A stretch of DNA of 64,000 nucleotides, from NCBI GenBank assembly GCA_030154265.1, contig JASKKH010000002.1, positions 1 through 64,000 on the forward strand, read 5' to 3'. Position numbers and translations under genes: made by a program. Shown here in pieces: positions 55,109-64,000 of the stretch. Every line of letters begins with the position of its first letter. Position 1 is the stretch's first letter. Source of the DNA: Clostridia bacterium (GTDB lineage: Bacteria; Bacillota; DSM-521; Neomoorellales; Neomoorellaceae). The notes beneath the pieces were generated by a model. That model ran no database searches, was not told the origin of the DNA, and saw only the letters and a list, made by a program, of their open reading frames with translations.

Positions 55109-56354
55109 CTTTAAATGGTCCTTAAAGTACTGGAAAGGTTTAGTATTTGTGGTATTAATTCTTACAATAGTAGGAGTTTTCTACCAGCAAAAAAATGAAC
55201 CCAGGTCAAATAGACAGGTTTTTAACCTAACAGAACTGTTACAAAGGGAGCATACACAGGGAGATTATTCAATCTTAGTTGATGAACAAGGAAATGTGCT
55301 AGATAAAATGGCTCGGAGTGTCTACCTTCATGATGAATTTATTGCTAGTGATAATCGTCGTTATGAGGTCGTTCGTATTGAAGGTAATAAAGCTATTTGC
55401 CATCTACTAGGGTTAGAAAAAATTTCCCTAATTAAAGTTAATTCAACAGTTTTAAAAGAAACTGCTCTTCCAGTTCAGGCAGGAAATAAAGCGGTTGGTA
55501 TTTACTATTCTCACAGTGACGAATCATATGTACCTAGTGATGGTAACGAGAGTATCCCAGGAAACGGTGGTGTATATGATGTTGGAACTGCCTTTGCAAA
55601 CAGTTTAGAAAAGGAAGGATATGCTGTAATAAATGATACGACACCCCATGAACCTCATGATGATGGTTCTTATCGTCGTTCTCGTCGTACAGCGATATCA
55701 TTATTAAAAAAAGGAGTAGCAGCTATTTTTGATGTTCACCGAGACGGTGTTCCTGATCCCAATTTTTACCGCAGGAATATAAACGGCCAGACAGTTGCAA
55801 CACTTCGGTTCGTTGTAGGTAGACAAAACCAGAATATGAGTGCAAATCTTGATTTTGCTAAACGGTTGAAAGCAGCTGCTGATGCCAAATATCCAGGTCT
55901 TGTTAGAGGAATATTCTTAGGCCAAGGGAGTTATAATCAAGATTTATCACCAAGAGCAGTGTTAATTGAAGCTGGTACTCACACCAATAGTAAAGAAAAT
56001 GCAATAAAAGGGATAAATCTTTTAGCTGATGTGGTTCCTGCTGTACTAGGTACTCCTGGTGCTGGTGGTACAGTTCGAACTCAAAGCACGGCTGCTGATT
56101 GGAAGGGGGTTTTCTTAGTTATCTTAGCGTTTATTGTTGGTGGTGCAGCCTATTTGGTAATTTCAGCCGGTAGCTGGGAAAATGCTTTATCAAGGGTTAG
56201 ACAAATTACATCAATAGAGTGGGTTAATTTATTAGGTTGGCAGCAACAAAGGCGACCTTTTACTAAAGATGATAAGCAAGAAATAGCCAAGAAAGAGCTA
56301 TCAGATAAAGAGTTTAAAAATAATAATGAAAGGGCCGATTGGCAGAAGGATTAA
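55098..56354 (+). CDS. spoIIP: Stage II sporulation protein P
   Basis: About 418 residues. An N-terminal membrane helix (GLVFVVLILTIVGVFY) precedes the amidase/endopeptidase domain, whose metal and catalytic residues lie in YYSHSDESYVPSDG, FDVHRDGVPDPNFY and IEAGTHTNSKENA. SpoIIP cleaves septal peptidoglycan with SpoIID during engulfment. Unlike Bacillus SpoIIP, a second hydrophobic helix (GVFLVILAFIVGGAAYLVIS) follows the enzymatic domain, then a charged tail of about 60 residues. The start at 55098 or 55101 follows GAGGAGGG and overlaps the DUF1614 gene. Confidence 0.92.
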   Translation: MMSNFKWSLKYWKGLVFVVLILTIVGVFYQQKNEPRSNRQVFNLTELLQREHTQGDYSILVDEQGNVLDKMARSVYLHDEFIASDNRRYEVVRIEGNKAICHLLGLEKISLIKVNSTVLKETALPVQAGNKAVGIYYSHSDESYVPSDGNESIPGNGGVYDVGTAFANSLEKEGYAVINDTTPHEPHDDGSYRRSRRTAISLLKKGVAAIFDVHRDGVPDPNFYRRNINGQTVATLRFVVGRQNQNMSANLDFAKRLKAAADAKYPGLVRGIFLGQGSYNQDLSPRAVLIEAGTHTNSKENAIKGINLLADVVPAVLGTPGAGGTVRTQSTAADWKGVFLVILAFIVGGAAYLVISAGSWENALSRVRQITSIEWVNLLGWQQQRRPFTKDDKQEIAKKELSDKEFKNNNERADWQKD

Positions 56355-56355
56355 A

Positions 56356-56823
56356 ATGAAAATTATTTATCATTGCTTTGGTGGTTCTCACTCTTCGGTT
56401 ACAGCAGCAGCTATTCATTTGGGGTTATTACCCACAAACAGATTACCTACGGCAGCGGAACTACTGACCCTGCCGTATTTTGATGCAAGAAGTCGGGGGG
56501 AAGAAGGGGAAATTAAATATATGGGTACAGATACTTATAATAACAAGGTTTTTGCTGCTGGCAAAAAAAACTTGGGTAATAGGTTTGAAGCATTGATTTA
56601 TGATTTAATGGATGTTATTGGTGTATCACGCGATCAAGTTTTATTACTTAATACATCACCATTTGTTAATCCCTTAATGGCATTTGGAGGGTTTACCTCC
56701 CGACGTTTGGGTTTGACGTTAATAGGTCGCCCTATAGTATCTTTAGGTACTCAACTGGCCTTCTTTAAATTGGTGGATTATGTTAATCGGAATAAATTTT
56801 TATGGGAGGGGGTTAACAATTGA
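56356..56823 (+). CDS. DUF3189 family protein, copy 1
   Basis: About 155 residues. It opens MKIIYHCFGGSHSSVTAAA, typical of DUF3189, with LPYFDARSRGEEGEIKYMG and VSRDQVLLLNTSPFVNP further on. The CFGGSHSS motif resembles a phosphate-binding loop but no activity is known. Family members occur in spore formers near spoIIP and der. I chose the ATG at 56356 after AGAAGGA. The stop overlaps the next start. Confidence 0.8.
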   Translation: MKIIYHCFGGSHSSVTAAAIHLGLLPTNRLPTAAELLTLPYFDARSRGEEGEIKYMGTDTYNNKVFAAGKKNLGNRFEALIYDLMDVIGVSRDQVLLLNTSPFVNPLMAFGGFTSRRLGLTLIGRPIVSLGTQLAFFKLVDYVNRNKFLWEGVNN

Positions 56824-57302
56824 TAATTGTCTATGCTTGCTATAGTGGTATCCATGCGGCAGTTCTAGCAGGAGCTCTACATTTAGGCTGGATTACTTCG
56901 TTTTCATTATCGGGTTGGCATAGTTTTAAGAGACTAAGCTATTTCGATTCTTCAGAGGGTCGGAGTGGATTAAGATATTTAGGTCGGACTGATAAAGGTA
57001 ATTTAATTTATACTGCTGCCGTTGGCAATGATGGGGGGACTGCTGAAAAGGCAGTAAAAAGCTTACTAACAATATTAAATAGAAACCCAAATGATCTTTT
57101 ATGGGTAGACGTATCTAGAGAGGTGTCTTTGTTATGGAGGTTAGGCGGATGCATTAAACGTTCTCGTTTATTAGAATTTTTAGGTCGTTTTTTATTACAG
57201 ATTGGTATTTGGTGGGATTATCCCAGAATCGTTAAATTAGTTAAAAATGTTTATAATCAATATGAAGGAAGTTGGGATAGTAAGATAACTGCAAAAACTT
57301 GA
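56820..57302 (+). CDS. DUF3189 family protein, copy 2
   Basis: A 160-residue paralogue of the preceding gene, opening MIIVYACYSGIHAAVLAGAL with matching LSYFDSSEGRSGLRYLGRTD and LLWVDVSREVSLLWRL. The TTG start overlaps the previous TGA and follows GGGAGGGGG. Sequence similarity to copy 1 is clear by eye but low, so the duplication is old. They may form a heterodimer. Function unknown. Confidence 0.78.
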   Translation: MIIVYACYSGIHAAVLAGALHLGWITSFSLSGWHSFKRLSYFDSSEGRSGLRYLGRTDKGNLIYTAAVGNDGGTAEKAVKSLLTILNRNPNDLLWVDVSREVSLLWRLGGCIKRSRLLEFLGRFLLQIGIWWDYPRIVKLVKNVYNQYEGSWDSKITAKT

Positions 57303-57383
57303 CGCCTAAGGCAAAATATTGGATAATTAAGGCGCTAAGCTGGTTTTAGCTTAAAAAGAGTTTATTTAGAGGAGCTGAATTAT

Positions 57384-58724
57384 TTGCCTTACAAAGGGGC
57401 GGTAATTACAAATGTAAGCGAAGGTAGTATTGCCGCCGACTTAGGAGTTGAACCAGGTGATTACCTGTTTAAAATTAATGGTGAGCAGGTATTTGATATT
57501 ATTAGTTATCATTACCTTTGTGTTGATCAAGAACTTCAAATAGAAATTGTTAAACCTGATGGCGAGCATTGGTTATTGGATATTGAAAAAGACTATGGAG
57601 AAGATTTGGGTATAGAATTTGCACATCCCACGTTTGATGGTTTAAAACGTTGTTCCAACAATTGTCTTTTTTGTTTTGTCCAGCAAATGCCCAAGGGACT
57701 AAGAAAAGGACTTTACGTAAAAGACGATGATTATCGATATTCCTTTTTACACGGTAACTTTATTACTTTAACAAATATGAAGCCCAAGGACTGGGAATAT
57801 ATCTATCGTTGGCATCTTAGCCCTTTATATATATCTGTACATACTACAAATCCTGATTTACGGCGTAAGTTAATGGGTAATAAAAGAAGTGGGGAGATTA
57901 TGGACCAGCTTAAAGAGCTGGCCAAAAATGGTATTAATATGCATACCCAAATTGTTCTTTGCCCTGGATTAAACGATGGAATTGAATTGGAAAGAACGGT
58001 TAATGATCTTAGTAGTTTTTATCCCGCAGTTCAGTCTATAGCTATAGTCCCAGTGGGCTTAACCTCATGTCGAGAAGGTTTATACCCTTTAAGACGGGTA
58101 ACAAAGACTGAAGCCCAAAAAATAATTGATAAGATAAAGAATTGGCAGGAGGATTTTCGTAATAGGTTTGATTATGGATTGGTCTACGGTTCTGATGAAT
58201 TTTATATATTAGCTGAGGCGCCAATCCCTGATAATATTTATTATGACGATTATCCCCAGACGGAAAACGGAATTGGGATTACCAGGTTATTTATTGATGA
58301 ATTTGAAGAAGAAATAAATCATATACCCCATGTTTTATCGGAGCCTCATTGTGTGGCTATAGCTACTGGTACCTTGATAGCACCAATAATGGAAAAATTA
58401 GTTCAAAAGATTACTAAAAAGACTTCAAACCTTGAAATTAAGGTAGTACCAGTAGTTAACAGATTTTTTGGTTCAGAAGTAACTGTAGCAGGGCTTCTTA
58501 CAGGAAAAGATTTATTGATAGGTTTAAAAGAGGTTAGCAATTGGTTAAAAGATAATAATGGAACAATTATTATTCCTGATGTTATGCTAAAAAGCGATGA
58601 TACAGTCTTTTTAGATGACATGACTCCTGATATGTTATCTTCAGAATTAAAGTTACCAGTTGAGGTTGCTAAAACTACAGGCCGAGGTCTTATAGAGGCT
58701 GTTATAGGAAAGAAGCTAAAATAA
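57384..58724 (+). CDS. DUF512 radical SAM protein with PDZ-like N-terminus
   Basis: A 446-residue protein. Residues 1-60 form a PDZ-like module (ITNVSEGSIAADLGVEPGDY). The radical SAM cluster motif CX3CX2C is CSNNCLFCFVQQMPKGLRKG, followed by LYVKDDDYRYSFLHGNFITL. The C-terminal DUF512 part includes GTLIAPIMEKLVQKI and VAGLLTGKDLL. It belongs to a widespread putative radical SAM family whose reaction is unknown, usually placed next to der. The TTG start follows AGAGGAG. Confidence 0.9.
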   Translation: MPYKGAVITNVSEGSIAADLGVEPGDYLFKINGEQVFDIISYHYLCVDQELQIEIVKPDGEHWLLDIEKDYGEDLGIEFAHPTFDGLKRCSNNCLFCFVQQMPKGLRKGLYVKDDDYRYSFLHGNFITLTNMKPKDWEYIYRWHLSPLYISVHTTNPDLRRKLMGNKRSGEIMDQLKELAKNGINMHTQIVLCPGLNDGIELERTVNDLSSFYPAVQSIAIVPVGLTSCREGLYPLRRVTKTEAQKIIDKIKNWQEDFRNRFDYGLVYGSDEFYILAEAPIPDNIYYDDYPQTENGIGITRLFIDEFEEEINHIPHVLSEPHCVAIATGTLIAPIMEKLVQKITKKTSNLEIKVVPVVNRFFGSEVTVAGLLTGKDLLIGLKEVSNWLKDNNGTIIIPDVMLKSDDTVFLDDMTPDMLSSELKLPVEVAKTTGRGLIEAVIGKKLK

Positions 58725-58765
58725 TTAGTAATAAAAAGTAGTAAAGATTTTGGAGGAATTATATA

Positions 58766-60079
58766 TTGGCAAAACCAATAGTAGCAATAGTAGGGCGTCC
58801 TAATGTTGGTAAATCAACCCTTTTTAATCGGATAGCTGGTGGACGGGTAGCTATTGTAGAAAATACACCTGGTGTAACCCGTGACCGTATTTACCGGGAT
58901 ACAGAATGGTCTGGTCGTCAGTTTATTTTAGTAGACACTGGAGGTATTGCTCAGATTGATGATCCCTTAATCAAGCAAGTAAGGTATCAGGCTAAGCAAG
59001 CTCTAGAACAAGCTGATGTAATCCTCTTTCTGGTTGATGCCCGGACAGGTATAACATCTGATGATGAAGAAATAGCGAATCTTTTACGTCGTTCAGGAAG
59101 ACCGGTTATTCTTGTTGCCAATAAAGTTGAAGATTTTAGTGATCAAAGTCTACTCAATGAGTTCTATAGTTTAGGTTTGGGTGACCCTATCCCAATTTCC
59201 GCAGCCCATGGGTTAAATACTGGGGACCTTCTTGATAAAGTAGTAGAGTTATTACCTGAAGAAGTTGATGATGAAGAAGAAAAGGCAACTAAAATAGCTG
59301 TAGTAGGGAGACCAAACGTAGGTAAATCCTCCCTTGTGAATCGCCTTATAGGAGAAGAGAGGGTTATTGTAAGTGATATACCTGGGACTACCAGGGATGC
59401 CATAGATACTTATTTTCGTAAGGGAGATAAGGAGTATATTCTTATTGATACCGCAGGGATTCGCCGGAAAAGCAGAATATCTGTCTCTACTGAACATTAT
59501 AGTGTTTTAAGGGCATTAAGAGCTATTGAACGAGCTGATGTAGTTCTTTTAATCATTGATGGTACGGAAGGTGTAACGGAACAAGATAAAAAAATTGCAG
59601 GTTATGGTCATGAAAAAGGCAAAGCATCTATAATAGTAGTAAATAAGTGGGATATAGTAGATAAAGATGATAAGACTATAATCCGTTATACAGAGGCGAT
59701 ACGTGATCAATTGAGTTTTATGGCTTATGCACCAATACTTTTTATTTCAGCATTAACGGGACAGCGAGTAAATCGGGTTTTAGAAAATGTAGATGCTGTT
59801 GCAGAAGAAGCCTATAAACGTGTTTCTACAAGTATTCTAAATAATATTTTACAAGAAGCAGTAATTTTGACTCCTCCACCATCAGTTAAGGGCCAGAAGA
59901 TTAAATTTTATTATGCTACCCAGGTTAAAATTAAACCGCCAACTTTTGTATTCTTTACTAATCGCCCTGATGACGTTCACTTTTCCTACAAGCGTTATTT
60001 AGAAAATCAAATTCGCCAAGCTTTTGGTTTTGAAGGAACGCCGATAAATTTGATTTTTAGGCGTGGTAGAGAGCGTTAA
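58766..60079 (+). CDS. der: Ribosome biogenesis GTPase Der
   Basis: A 437-residue tandem GTPase. The first G domain has [17 protein letters not shown] and DTGGI, the second [23 protein letters not shown] and NKWDIVDK; the C-terminal KH-like domain follows (about 350-437). It assists 50S subunit assembly. It starts at TTG behind TGGAGGAA. Confidence 0.96.
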   Translation: MAKPIVAIVGRPNVGKSTLFNRIAGGRVAIVENTPGVTRDRIYRDTEWSGRQFILVDTGGIAQIDDPLIKQVRYQAKQALEQADVILFLVDARTGITSDDEEIANLLRRSGRPVILVANKVEDFSDQSLLNEFYSLGLGDPIPISAAHGLNTGDLLDKVVELLPEEVDDEEEKATKIAVVGRPNVGKSSLVNRLIGEERVIVSDIPGTTRDAIDTYFRKGDKEYILIDTAGIRRKSRISVSTEHYSVLRALRAIERADVVLLIIDGTEGVTEQDKKIAGYGHEKGKASIIVVNKWDIVDKDDKTIIRYTEAIRDQLSFMAYAPILFISALTGQRVNRVLENVDAVAEEAYKRVSTSILNNILQEAVILTPPPSVKGQKIKFYYATQVKIKPPTFVFFTNRPDDVHFSYKRYLENQIRQAFGFEGTPINLIFRRGRER

Positions 60080-60102
60080 CCGGAGAGGGGAGGTAAATAT
60101 TA

Positions 60103-60687
60103 ATGTGGTTACTGGCCCTGGTATTAGCTTATTTAATCGGTTCTGTCCCTACTGCTTTTTTAATTGGACATTATATCTATAAATTTGATATTCGCCGTAA
60201 AGGCAGTGGTAATGTCGGTGCTACTAATGCTTTACGAACTATGGGAACAATACCGGGCTTAGTTGTATTAGCTGTCGATCTTTTTAAAGGTGTATTAGCG
60301 GTTTTATTGGGACAGATATTTGATGGCCCGGGTTTGGCGACGTTGATGGCTTTTCTAGCTATAATCGGGCACAACTGGTCTATTTTTCTTGAATTTAAAG
60401 GTGGCAAGGGAGTAGCTACTGCTGCTGGTGTTATCTTAGCTATGTCCCCAATATCTTTCTTTTGGATAGCATTAATATGGGCAGTAATTACTATTCTGAC
60501 TCGTTATGTATCATTAGGATCAATTATTGCGGCTTTGGTTGCTCCATTTATAATGCTTTATTATCATCGACCTTGGCCTTATTTACTTTTTACTTTTATT
60601 GTAGCAGCCCTAATCATTTATAGACATAAATCTAATATTAATCGGTTACTTACTGGTACAGAACATAAATTAGGGGAGCGGAGTTAA
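60103..60687 (+). CDS. plsY: Glycerol-3-phosphate acyltransferase PlsY
   Basis: A 194-residue membrane enzyme using acyl phosphate to acylate glycerol-3-phosphate. Motifs are GSVPTAFLIG, RRKGSGNVGATNALRTMG and GHNWSIFLEFKGGKGVATAAG, with five to six helices. It ends directly before gpsA, which provides its substrate. Confidence 0.95.
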   Translation: MWLLALVLAYLIGSVPTAFLIGHYIYKFDIRRKGSGNVGATNALRTMGTIPGLVVLAVDLFKGVLAVLLGQIFDGPGLATLMAFLAIIGHNWSIFLEFKGGKGVATAAGVILAMSPISFFWIALIWAVITILTRYVSLGSIIAALVAPFIMLYYHRPWPYLLFTFIVAALIIYRHKSNINRLLTGTEHKLGERS

Positions 60688-61695
60688 TTGACCGGAACCA
60701 TTGCTGTTATTGGTGCTGGAAGTTGGGGTACAGCTTTAGCTATTTTGCTCGCCCGTAAAGGGTTTAAGGTTAATTTGTGGGGGAGACGTCCTAAGCAAAT
60801 AAAAGAATTATTAGAAACTAATGAAAACAAAACCTACTTACCTGGAATTAAGCTACATGATAATATAGAACCTATGAACGATTTAGGAAAAGCTGTAAAA
60901 GATGTTTGTTTGGTAGTTTTAAGTGTACCTTCCCATGCTGTACGGTTGATGGCTAAGGAATTAAAAAAATATCTAGATGATAAAACAATAGTTGTTAATA
61001 CAGCCAAGGGGTTAGAATTAGACACAAAAAGGCGTTTATCAGTAGTATTACAAGAAGAAGGTTTTAACCGAATAGCGGTTTTATCTGGTCCAAGTCATGC
61101 TGAAGAAGTAGGTAGCAGCCTTCCTACGACAGTAGTTGTGGCTTCCCAAGAACGTGAAATTGCGGAATATGTCCAAGATATTTTTATGGATCCTACTTTT
61201 CGAGTATATACTAATCCTGATGTAATAGGAGTAGAGTTCGGAGGAGCTTTAAAGAATATTATTGCCCTTGCAACAGGAATGGCAGATGGTCTGGGATTAG
61301 GAGATAATTCCCGAGCTGCCCTTATGACAAGAGGAATGACAGAAATAGCGCGCCTTGGGGTAGCCATGGGAGGTAAGGTTTTAACCTTTACCGGACTAAG
61401 TGGGATCGGTGATTTAATAGTGACTTGTACCAGTATGTACAGCCGTAATCGTCGGGCTGGTATACAACTGGGGCAAGGTAAGTCGTTATCTGAGGTATTA
61501 AATGAGATAGGCATGGTTGTTGAAGGAATAAAAACAACGGCTGCGGCTTTTGAATTGGCACAACAGTATGATGTTCAAATGCCTATAACAAAAGCAATCT
61601 ATCAAGTGCTTTATGAAAATAAACCTGTAACTGATTGTGTAGCTGAACTCATGCAACGCCCCCGTACTCATGAGGTAGAATCAGAAAATTGGTAA
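60688..61695 (+). CDS. gpsA: Glycerol-3-phosphate dehydrogenase [NAD(P)+]
   Basis: A 335-residue enzyme reducing dihydroxyacetone phosphate. The nucleotide motif is IAVIGAGSWGTALAILLARK; the active-site Lys lies in GGALKNIIALATGMADGLGLG. It starts at TTG immediately after the plsY stop. The last gene of the der-plsY-gpsA group, followed by a terminator. Confidence 0.96.
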   Translation: MTGTIAVIGAGSWGTALAILLARKGFKVNLWGRRPKQIKELLETNENKTYLPGIKLHDNIEPMNDLGKAVKDVCLVVLSVPSHAVRLMAKELKKYLDDKTIVVNTAKGLELDTKRRLSVVLQEEGFNRIAVLSGPSHAEEVGSSLPTTVVVASQEREIAEYVQDIFMDPTFRVYTNPDVIGVEFGGALKNIIALATGMADGLGLGDNSRAALMTRGMTEIARLGVAMGGKVLTFTGLSGIGDLIVTCTSMYSRNRRAGIQLGQGKSLSEVLNEIGMVVEGIKTTAAAFELAQQYDVQMPITKAIYQVLYENKPVTDCVAELMQRPRTHEVESENW

Positions 61696-61702
61696 AAAAT
61701 TA

Positions 61703-61735
61703 AGAACCTATCGTACAAGATAGGTTCTATTTTTT
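61703..61735 (+). terminator. Intrinsic terminator after gpsA
   Basis: A perfect 10-bp stem, AGAACCTATC/GATAGGTTCT, has a 6-nt loop and is followed by ATTTTTTATT. Confidence 0.88.
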
Positions 61736-61778
61736 ATTAATAACAATATAATTTTAAAAGAATCTGGATCATAAAACT

Positions 61779-61807
61779 GTCATATTGTTGTTGTTAAGGC
61801 ATATACT
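61779..61807 (+). promoter_or_regulatory. SigE-type promoter of spoIVA
   Basis: GTCATATT (61779-61786) fully matches the Bacillus SigE -35 consensus GKCATATT, and after 13 nt CATATACT (61800-61807) matches the -10 consensus CATACAMT at seven of eight positions. spoIVA is a known SigE-dependent mother-cell gene, which supports the call. Confidence 0.75.
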
Positions 61808-61864
61808 TGTAATGTTAAAAGATACCAGATCTGAAAACTTAAGGCCTGGGAGGGAGAAATCGGG

Positions 61865-63349
61865 GTGGAAAAAGAAAAACAGGATATTTTCCGAGACATA
61901 ACTGAACGTACCGGCGGTGATATTTATTTAGGTATTGTTGGACCAGTTCGAAGCGGCAAATCAACTTTTATTACCAAATTTGTAGAAAAACTTGTGTTAC
62001 CTAACATTCAAAACCCCAATGAGCGTGACCGGGCCACGGATGAGCTACCTCAAAGCGGCGCTGGTCGCATGATTATGACTACCGAACCAAAGTTTATTCC
62101 CAACGAAGCAGTTGAGATTGACATTCGTGAAGGTCTAAGCATGCGAGTTCGGTTGGTTGATTGTGTAGGCTATACCGTACCTGGGGCAGAGGGATATGAA
62201 GATAGCGAAGGTCCCAGGATGGTTAATACACCGTGGTTTGAAGAACCTGTACCTTTTCAAGAGGCTGCAGAAACAGGTACTCGTAAAGTAATAACCGATC
62301 ATGCAACAATGGGTATAGTTGTCACAACTGATGGAAGTGTGGCAGAAATTCCTAGGGAAGATTATGTTGAGGCTGAAGAACGTGTTATCTGGGAATTAAA
62401 AGAATTAGGCAAACCTTTCTTGGTTTTATTAAATTCAGTTCATCCTATGGCAGAAGAGACAGTTAGTCTTGCGGGTTCATTAGAGGAAGCCTATAATGTT
62501 CCTGTTTTACCGGTAGATTGCTTCAATTTAAGTGAAGAAGATATTAATAACATTTTAGAAGAACTTCTCTATGAGTTCCCAGTGGCCGAAGTTAACGTTA
62601 ATTTACCTCGCTGGGTAGATGGCTTAGATGGGGATCATTGGCTACGTCAGCATTTAGAAGGTGCTGTTAGGGAAGCAGTTGAAGAAGTTCATCGTTTAAG
62701 AGATATTAGTACCGTAATTGATAAATTAGATAAAAATGAATACGTATCAAAAGTTGTTTTAAAGGATATGGACTTGGGAACAGGTGCTGCCCATGTTAAC
62801 ATGAGCACCAAAGAAGGACTTTTCCATCAGGTTCTCAAAGAAGTTTGTGAATTAGATATTGAGGATGACTTCGATGTATTACGCTGGATGAAGGAATTAG
62901 CGGCCGTTAAAAAGGAATGGGATAAAATTTCCTATGGAATACAGGAAGTTCGTAATACCGGTTATGGCGTAATTACGCCTACTGAGGACGAGATGGAACT
63001 TGCTGAACCGGAGCTTATTAAACAAGGAGGCCGTTCTGGGGTAAGATTAAAGGCTCAGGCACCGTCTTATCATTTAATTCGTGCTGATATTAACACAGAA
63101 GTAACACCTCTAATTGGTACCGAGAAACAATGTGAAGATCTAATCAACTTTATTATGGAAGAGTTTGAGGACAATCCACAAAAAATCTGGCAGACAAATG
63201 TCTTTGGTAAATCTCTTAGTGAGCTTGTTCGTGAAGGTATTCAAAGCAAACTTTATCGTATGCCCGAGAATGCTCAAGTTAAACTCCAGGAGACTGTCGA
63301 AAGAATAGTTAATGACGGCAGTGGTGGTCTAATTTGTATTATAATCTAG
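61865..63349 (+). CDS. spoIVA: Stage IV sporulation protein A
   Basis: A 494-residue ATPase that polymerises on the forespore surface to form the base of the spore coat. The Walker A motif is IVGPVRSGKSTFITKFVEK (about 23-41), with DCVGYTVPGAEGYEDSEGP as the switch-like region. The C-terminus ends in GSGGLICIII, similar to the short hydrophobic end needed for coat targeting. It starts at GTG after a GGGAGGGAG site. It has its own SigE-type promoter and a terminator after it. Length matches the family. Confidence 0.96.
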   Translation: MEKEKQDIFRDITERTGGDIYLGIVGPVRSGKSTFITKFVEKLVLPNIQNPNERDRATDELPQSGAGRMIMTTEPKFIPNEAVEIDIREGLSMRVRLVDCVGYTVPGAEGYEDSEGPRMVNTPWFEEPVPFQEAAETGTRKVITDHATMGIVVTTDGSVAEIPREDYVEAEERVIWELKELGKPFLVLLNSVHPMAEETVSLAGSLEEAYNVPVLPVDCFNLSEEDINNILEELLYEFPVAEVNVNLPRWVDGLDGDHWLRQHLEGAVREAVEEVHRLRDISTVIDKLDKNEYVSKVVLKDMDLGTGAAHVNMSTKEGLFHQVLKEVCELDIEDDFDVLRWMKELAAVKKEWDKISYGIQEVRNTGYGVITPTEDEMELAEPELIKQGGRSGVRLKAQAPSYHLIRADINTEVTPLIGTEKQCEDLINFIMEEFEDNPQKIWQTNVFGKSLSELVREGIQSKLYRMPENAQVKLQETVERIVNDGSGGLICIII

Positions 63350-63363
63350 GGTTGGAGGTGTTA

Positions 63364-63395
63364 AAACCGGGGACTGAAGGACCCCGGTTTTTTTA
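63364..63395 (+). terminator. Intrinsic terminator after spoIVA
   Basis: AAACCGGGG/CCCCGGTTT forms a 9-bp stem with a 9-nt loop and is followed by a T run. Confidence 0.9.
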
Positions 63396-63464
63396 TTGTT
63401 ACTTATTGACAGAATTTTACGACTTGTCTTACTTTTACCCTTGACTTAAAGGCAGGCGATAACT

Positions 63465-64000
63465 TTGACTAATTCAAAAAAGTTTTTATTTAAACCTATT
63501 AACCGTAATCCTAAGAACGTGTATCATAGGGTTGTTGATGAAATAAAACAAAGTATATTTGAAGGAAAAATGACTCCTGGTGACCGTCTGCCGGCTGAAA
63601 GAGAACTTGCTGAAATGCTAGGTGTTAGTCGTACTTCTGTTAGAGAAGCATTAAAAATGTTAGAAGCACAGGGATTGGTTACTATACGTCATGGCCAGGG
63701 AGTTTTTATTAGTGAACAAGATGCAGATGAGTATCTAAAGAACTTTGCTAATCACTTACTTGTTAACGAAGAAACAGTTAGCCATCTTTTTGAGGTACGA
63801 AAAACTCTTGAACCCCAGACGGTTCGTTGGGTTGCTAAAAGGGCAAGTGATGCAGATATTAACGATATATATAACCATGTAGTAACTACCCAAGAGCAGT
63901 TAAAGAAACTTGGTAGTGGTCGTCTATCGCTTTTGGCTGGTCATGATAGTAATTTTCATAATTATTTAGCTAAGGCTACTGGTAATACTGTTTTGGTTCG
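63465..64000 (+). CDS. FadR/GntR-family transcriptional regulator, 5' part
   Basis: 178 full codons are visible before the window ends. The N-terminal winged helix has VYHRVVDEIKQSIFEGKMTP, GDRLPAERELAEMLGVSRTS, VREALKMLEAQGLVTIRHGQ and GVFIS (about residues 19-86). It is followed by an FCD-type effector domain start (FEVRKTLEPQTVRWVAKRA, HDSNFHNYLAKATGN). Such regulators bind small organic acids such as lactate, pyruvate or gluconate. The start is TTG 63465 after AAAGGCAGG. A TTGACA at 63406-63411 may be part of its promoter, but no good -10 is seen. The C-terminus and target genes lie outside the window. Confidence 0.88.
   Translation, partial: MTNSKKFLFKPINRNPKNVYHRVVDEIKQSIFEGKMTPGDRLPAERELAEMLGVSRTSVREALKMLEAQGLVTIRHGQGVFISEQDADEYLKNFANHLLVNEETVSHLFEVRKTLEPQTVRWVAKRASDADINDIYNHVVTTQEQLKKLGSGRLSLLAGHDSNFHNYLAKATGNTVLV

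Overview
The window looks like about 64 kb of chromosome from a low-GC, spore-forming anaerobic Firmicute, most likely a Clostridia member of the Peptococcaceae/Desulfotomaculum type. Support comes from the many sporulation genes (cotJABC, spoVAC-D-E-F, scpAB-ytfJ-dacF-spmAB, spoIIP, spoIVA), an ispH-rpsA fusion, a membrane pyrophosphatase, a complete men cluster (respiratory menaquinone), and frequent TTG and GTG starts behind strong Shine-Dalgarno sites. No rRNA, tRNA, phage, IS element or CRISPR array was recognised. The organism assignment is inference from gene content.

Layout. 1-5.9 kb: the end of a LysM-repeat protein, a selenium-metabolism cluster (DUF3343, cysteine desulfurase, YedF) preceded by what appears to be a relic of a CoA-dehydratase activase, an FmdE-like gene, two decayed membrane ORFs, and the cotJ spore-coat operon. 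6-14.3 kb: an ACT-domain/UPF0210 pair, then spoVAC-D-E-F running directly into three genes for a 2-hydroxyacyl-CoA-dehydratase-like protein pair and its ATPase activase. 14.4-29 kb: galU, lysA, a site-2-type protease, trpS, scpA-scpB-DUF2953-ytfJ-dacF-spmA-spmB, a PAP2 phosphatase, rluB, cobO, ilvC and hppA. 29-38 kb: hutP-like, aroH, a divergent MenI-type thioesterase, and menF-D-H-B-E-C. 38-54 kb: trpEGDCFBA, then aroF-pheA-tyrA-aroA-cmk-plsC, ispH-rpsA and fni. 54-64 kb: DUF1614, spoIIP, two DUF3189 paralogues, a DUF512 radical SAM protein, der, plsY, gpsA, spoIVA and the 5' part of a FadR-type regulator.

How it fits together. Chorismate chemistry dominates the middle. aroF and aroA supply the shikimate pathway; pheA, tyrA and aroH lead to Phe and Tyr; trpEGDCFBA makes Trp; menF-D-H-B-E-C plus menI makes dihydroxynaphthoate for menaquinone. 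The trp leader is packed with NAG triplets overlapping a possible antiterminator and followed by an intrinsic terminator, which resembles TRAP attenuation. The aroF leader has a separate UAG-repeat leader with its own terminator.

The most unusual system is the dehydratase/activase module attached to the spoVA operon, with an 11-bp overlap at the joint. It suggests ATP-driven iron-sulfur chemistry linked to spore formation or germination; its substrate is unknown. Other structure not explained by genes includes a hairpin and hexapeptide ORF over the spmA start and a terminator-like hairpin inside the dacF signal-peptide codons.
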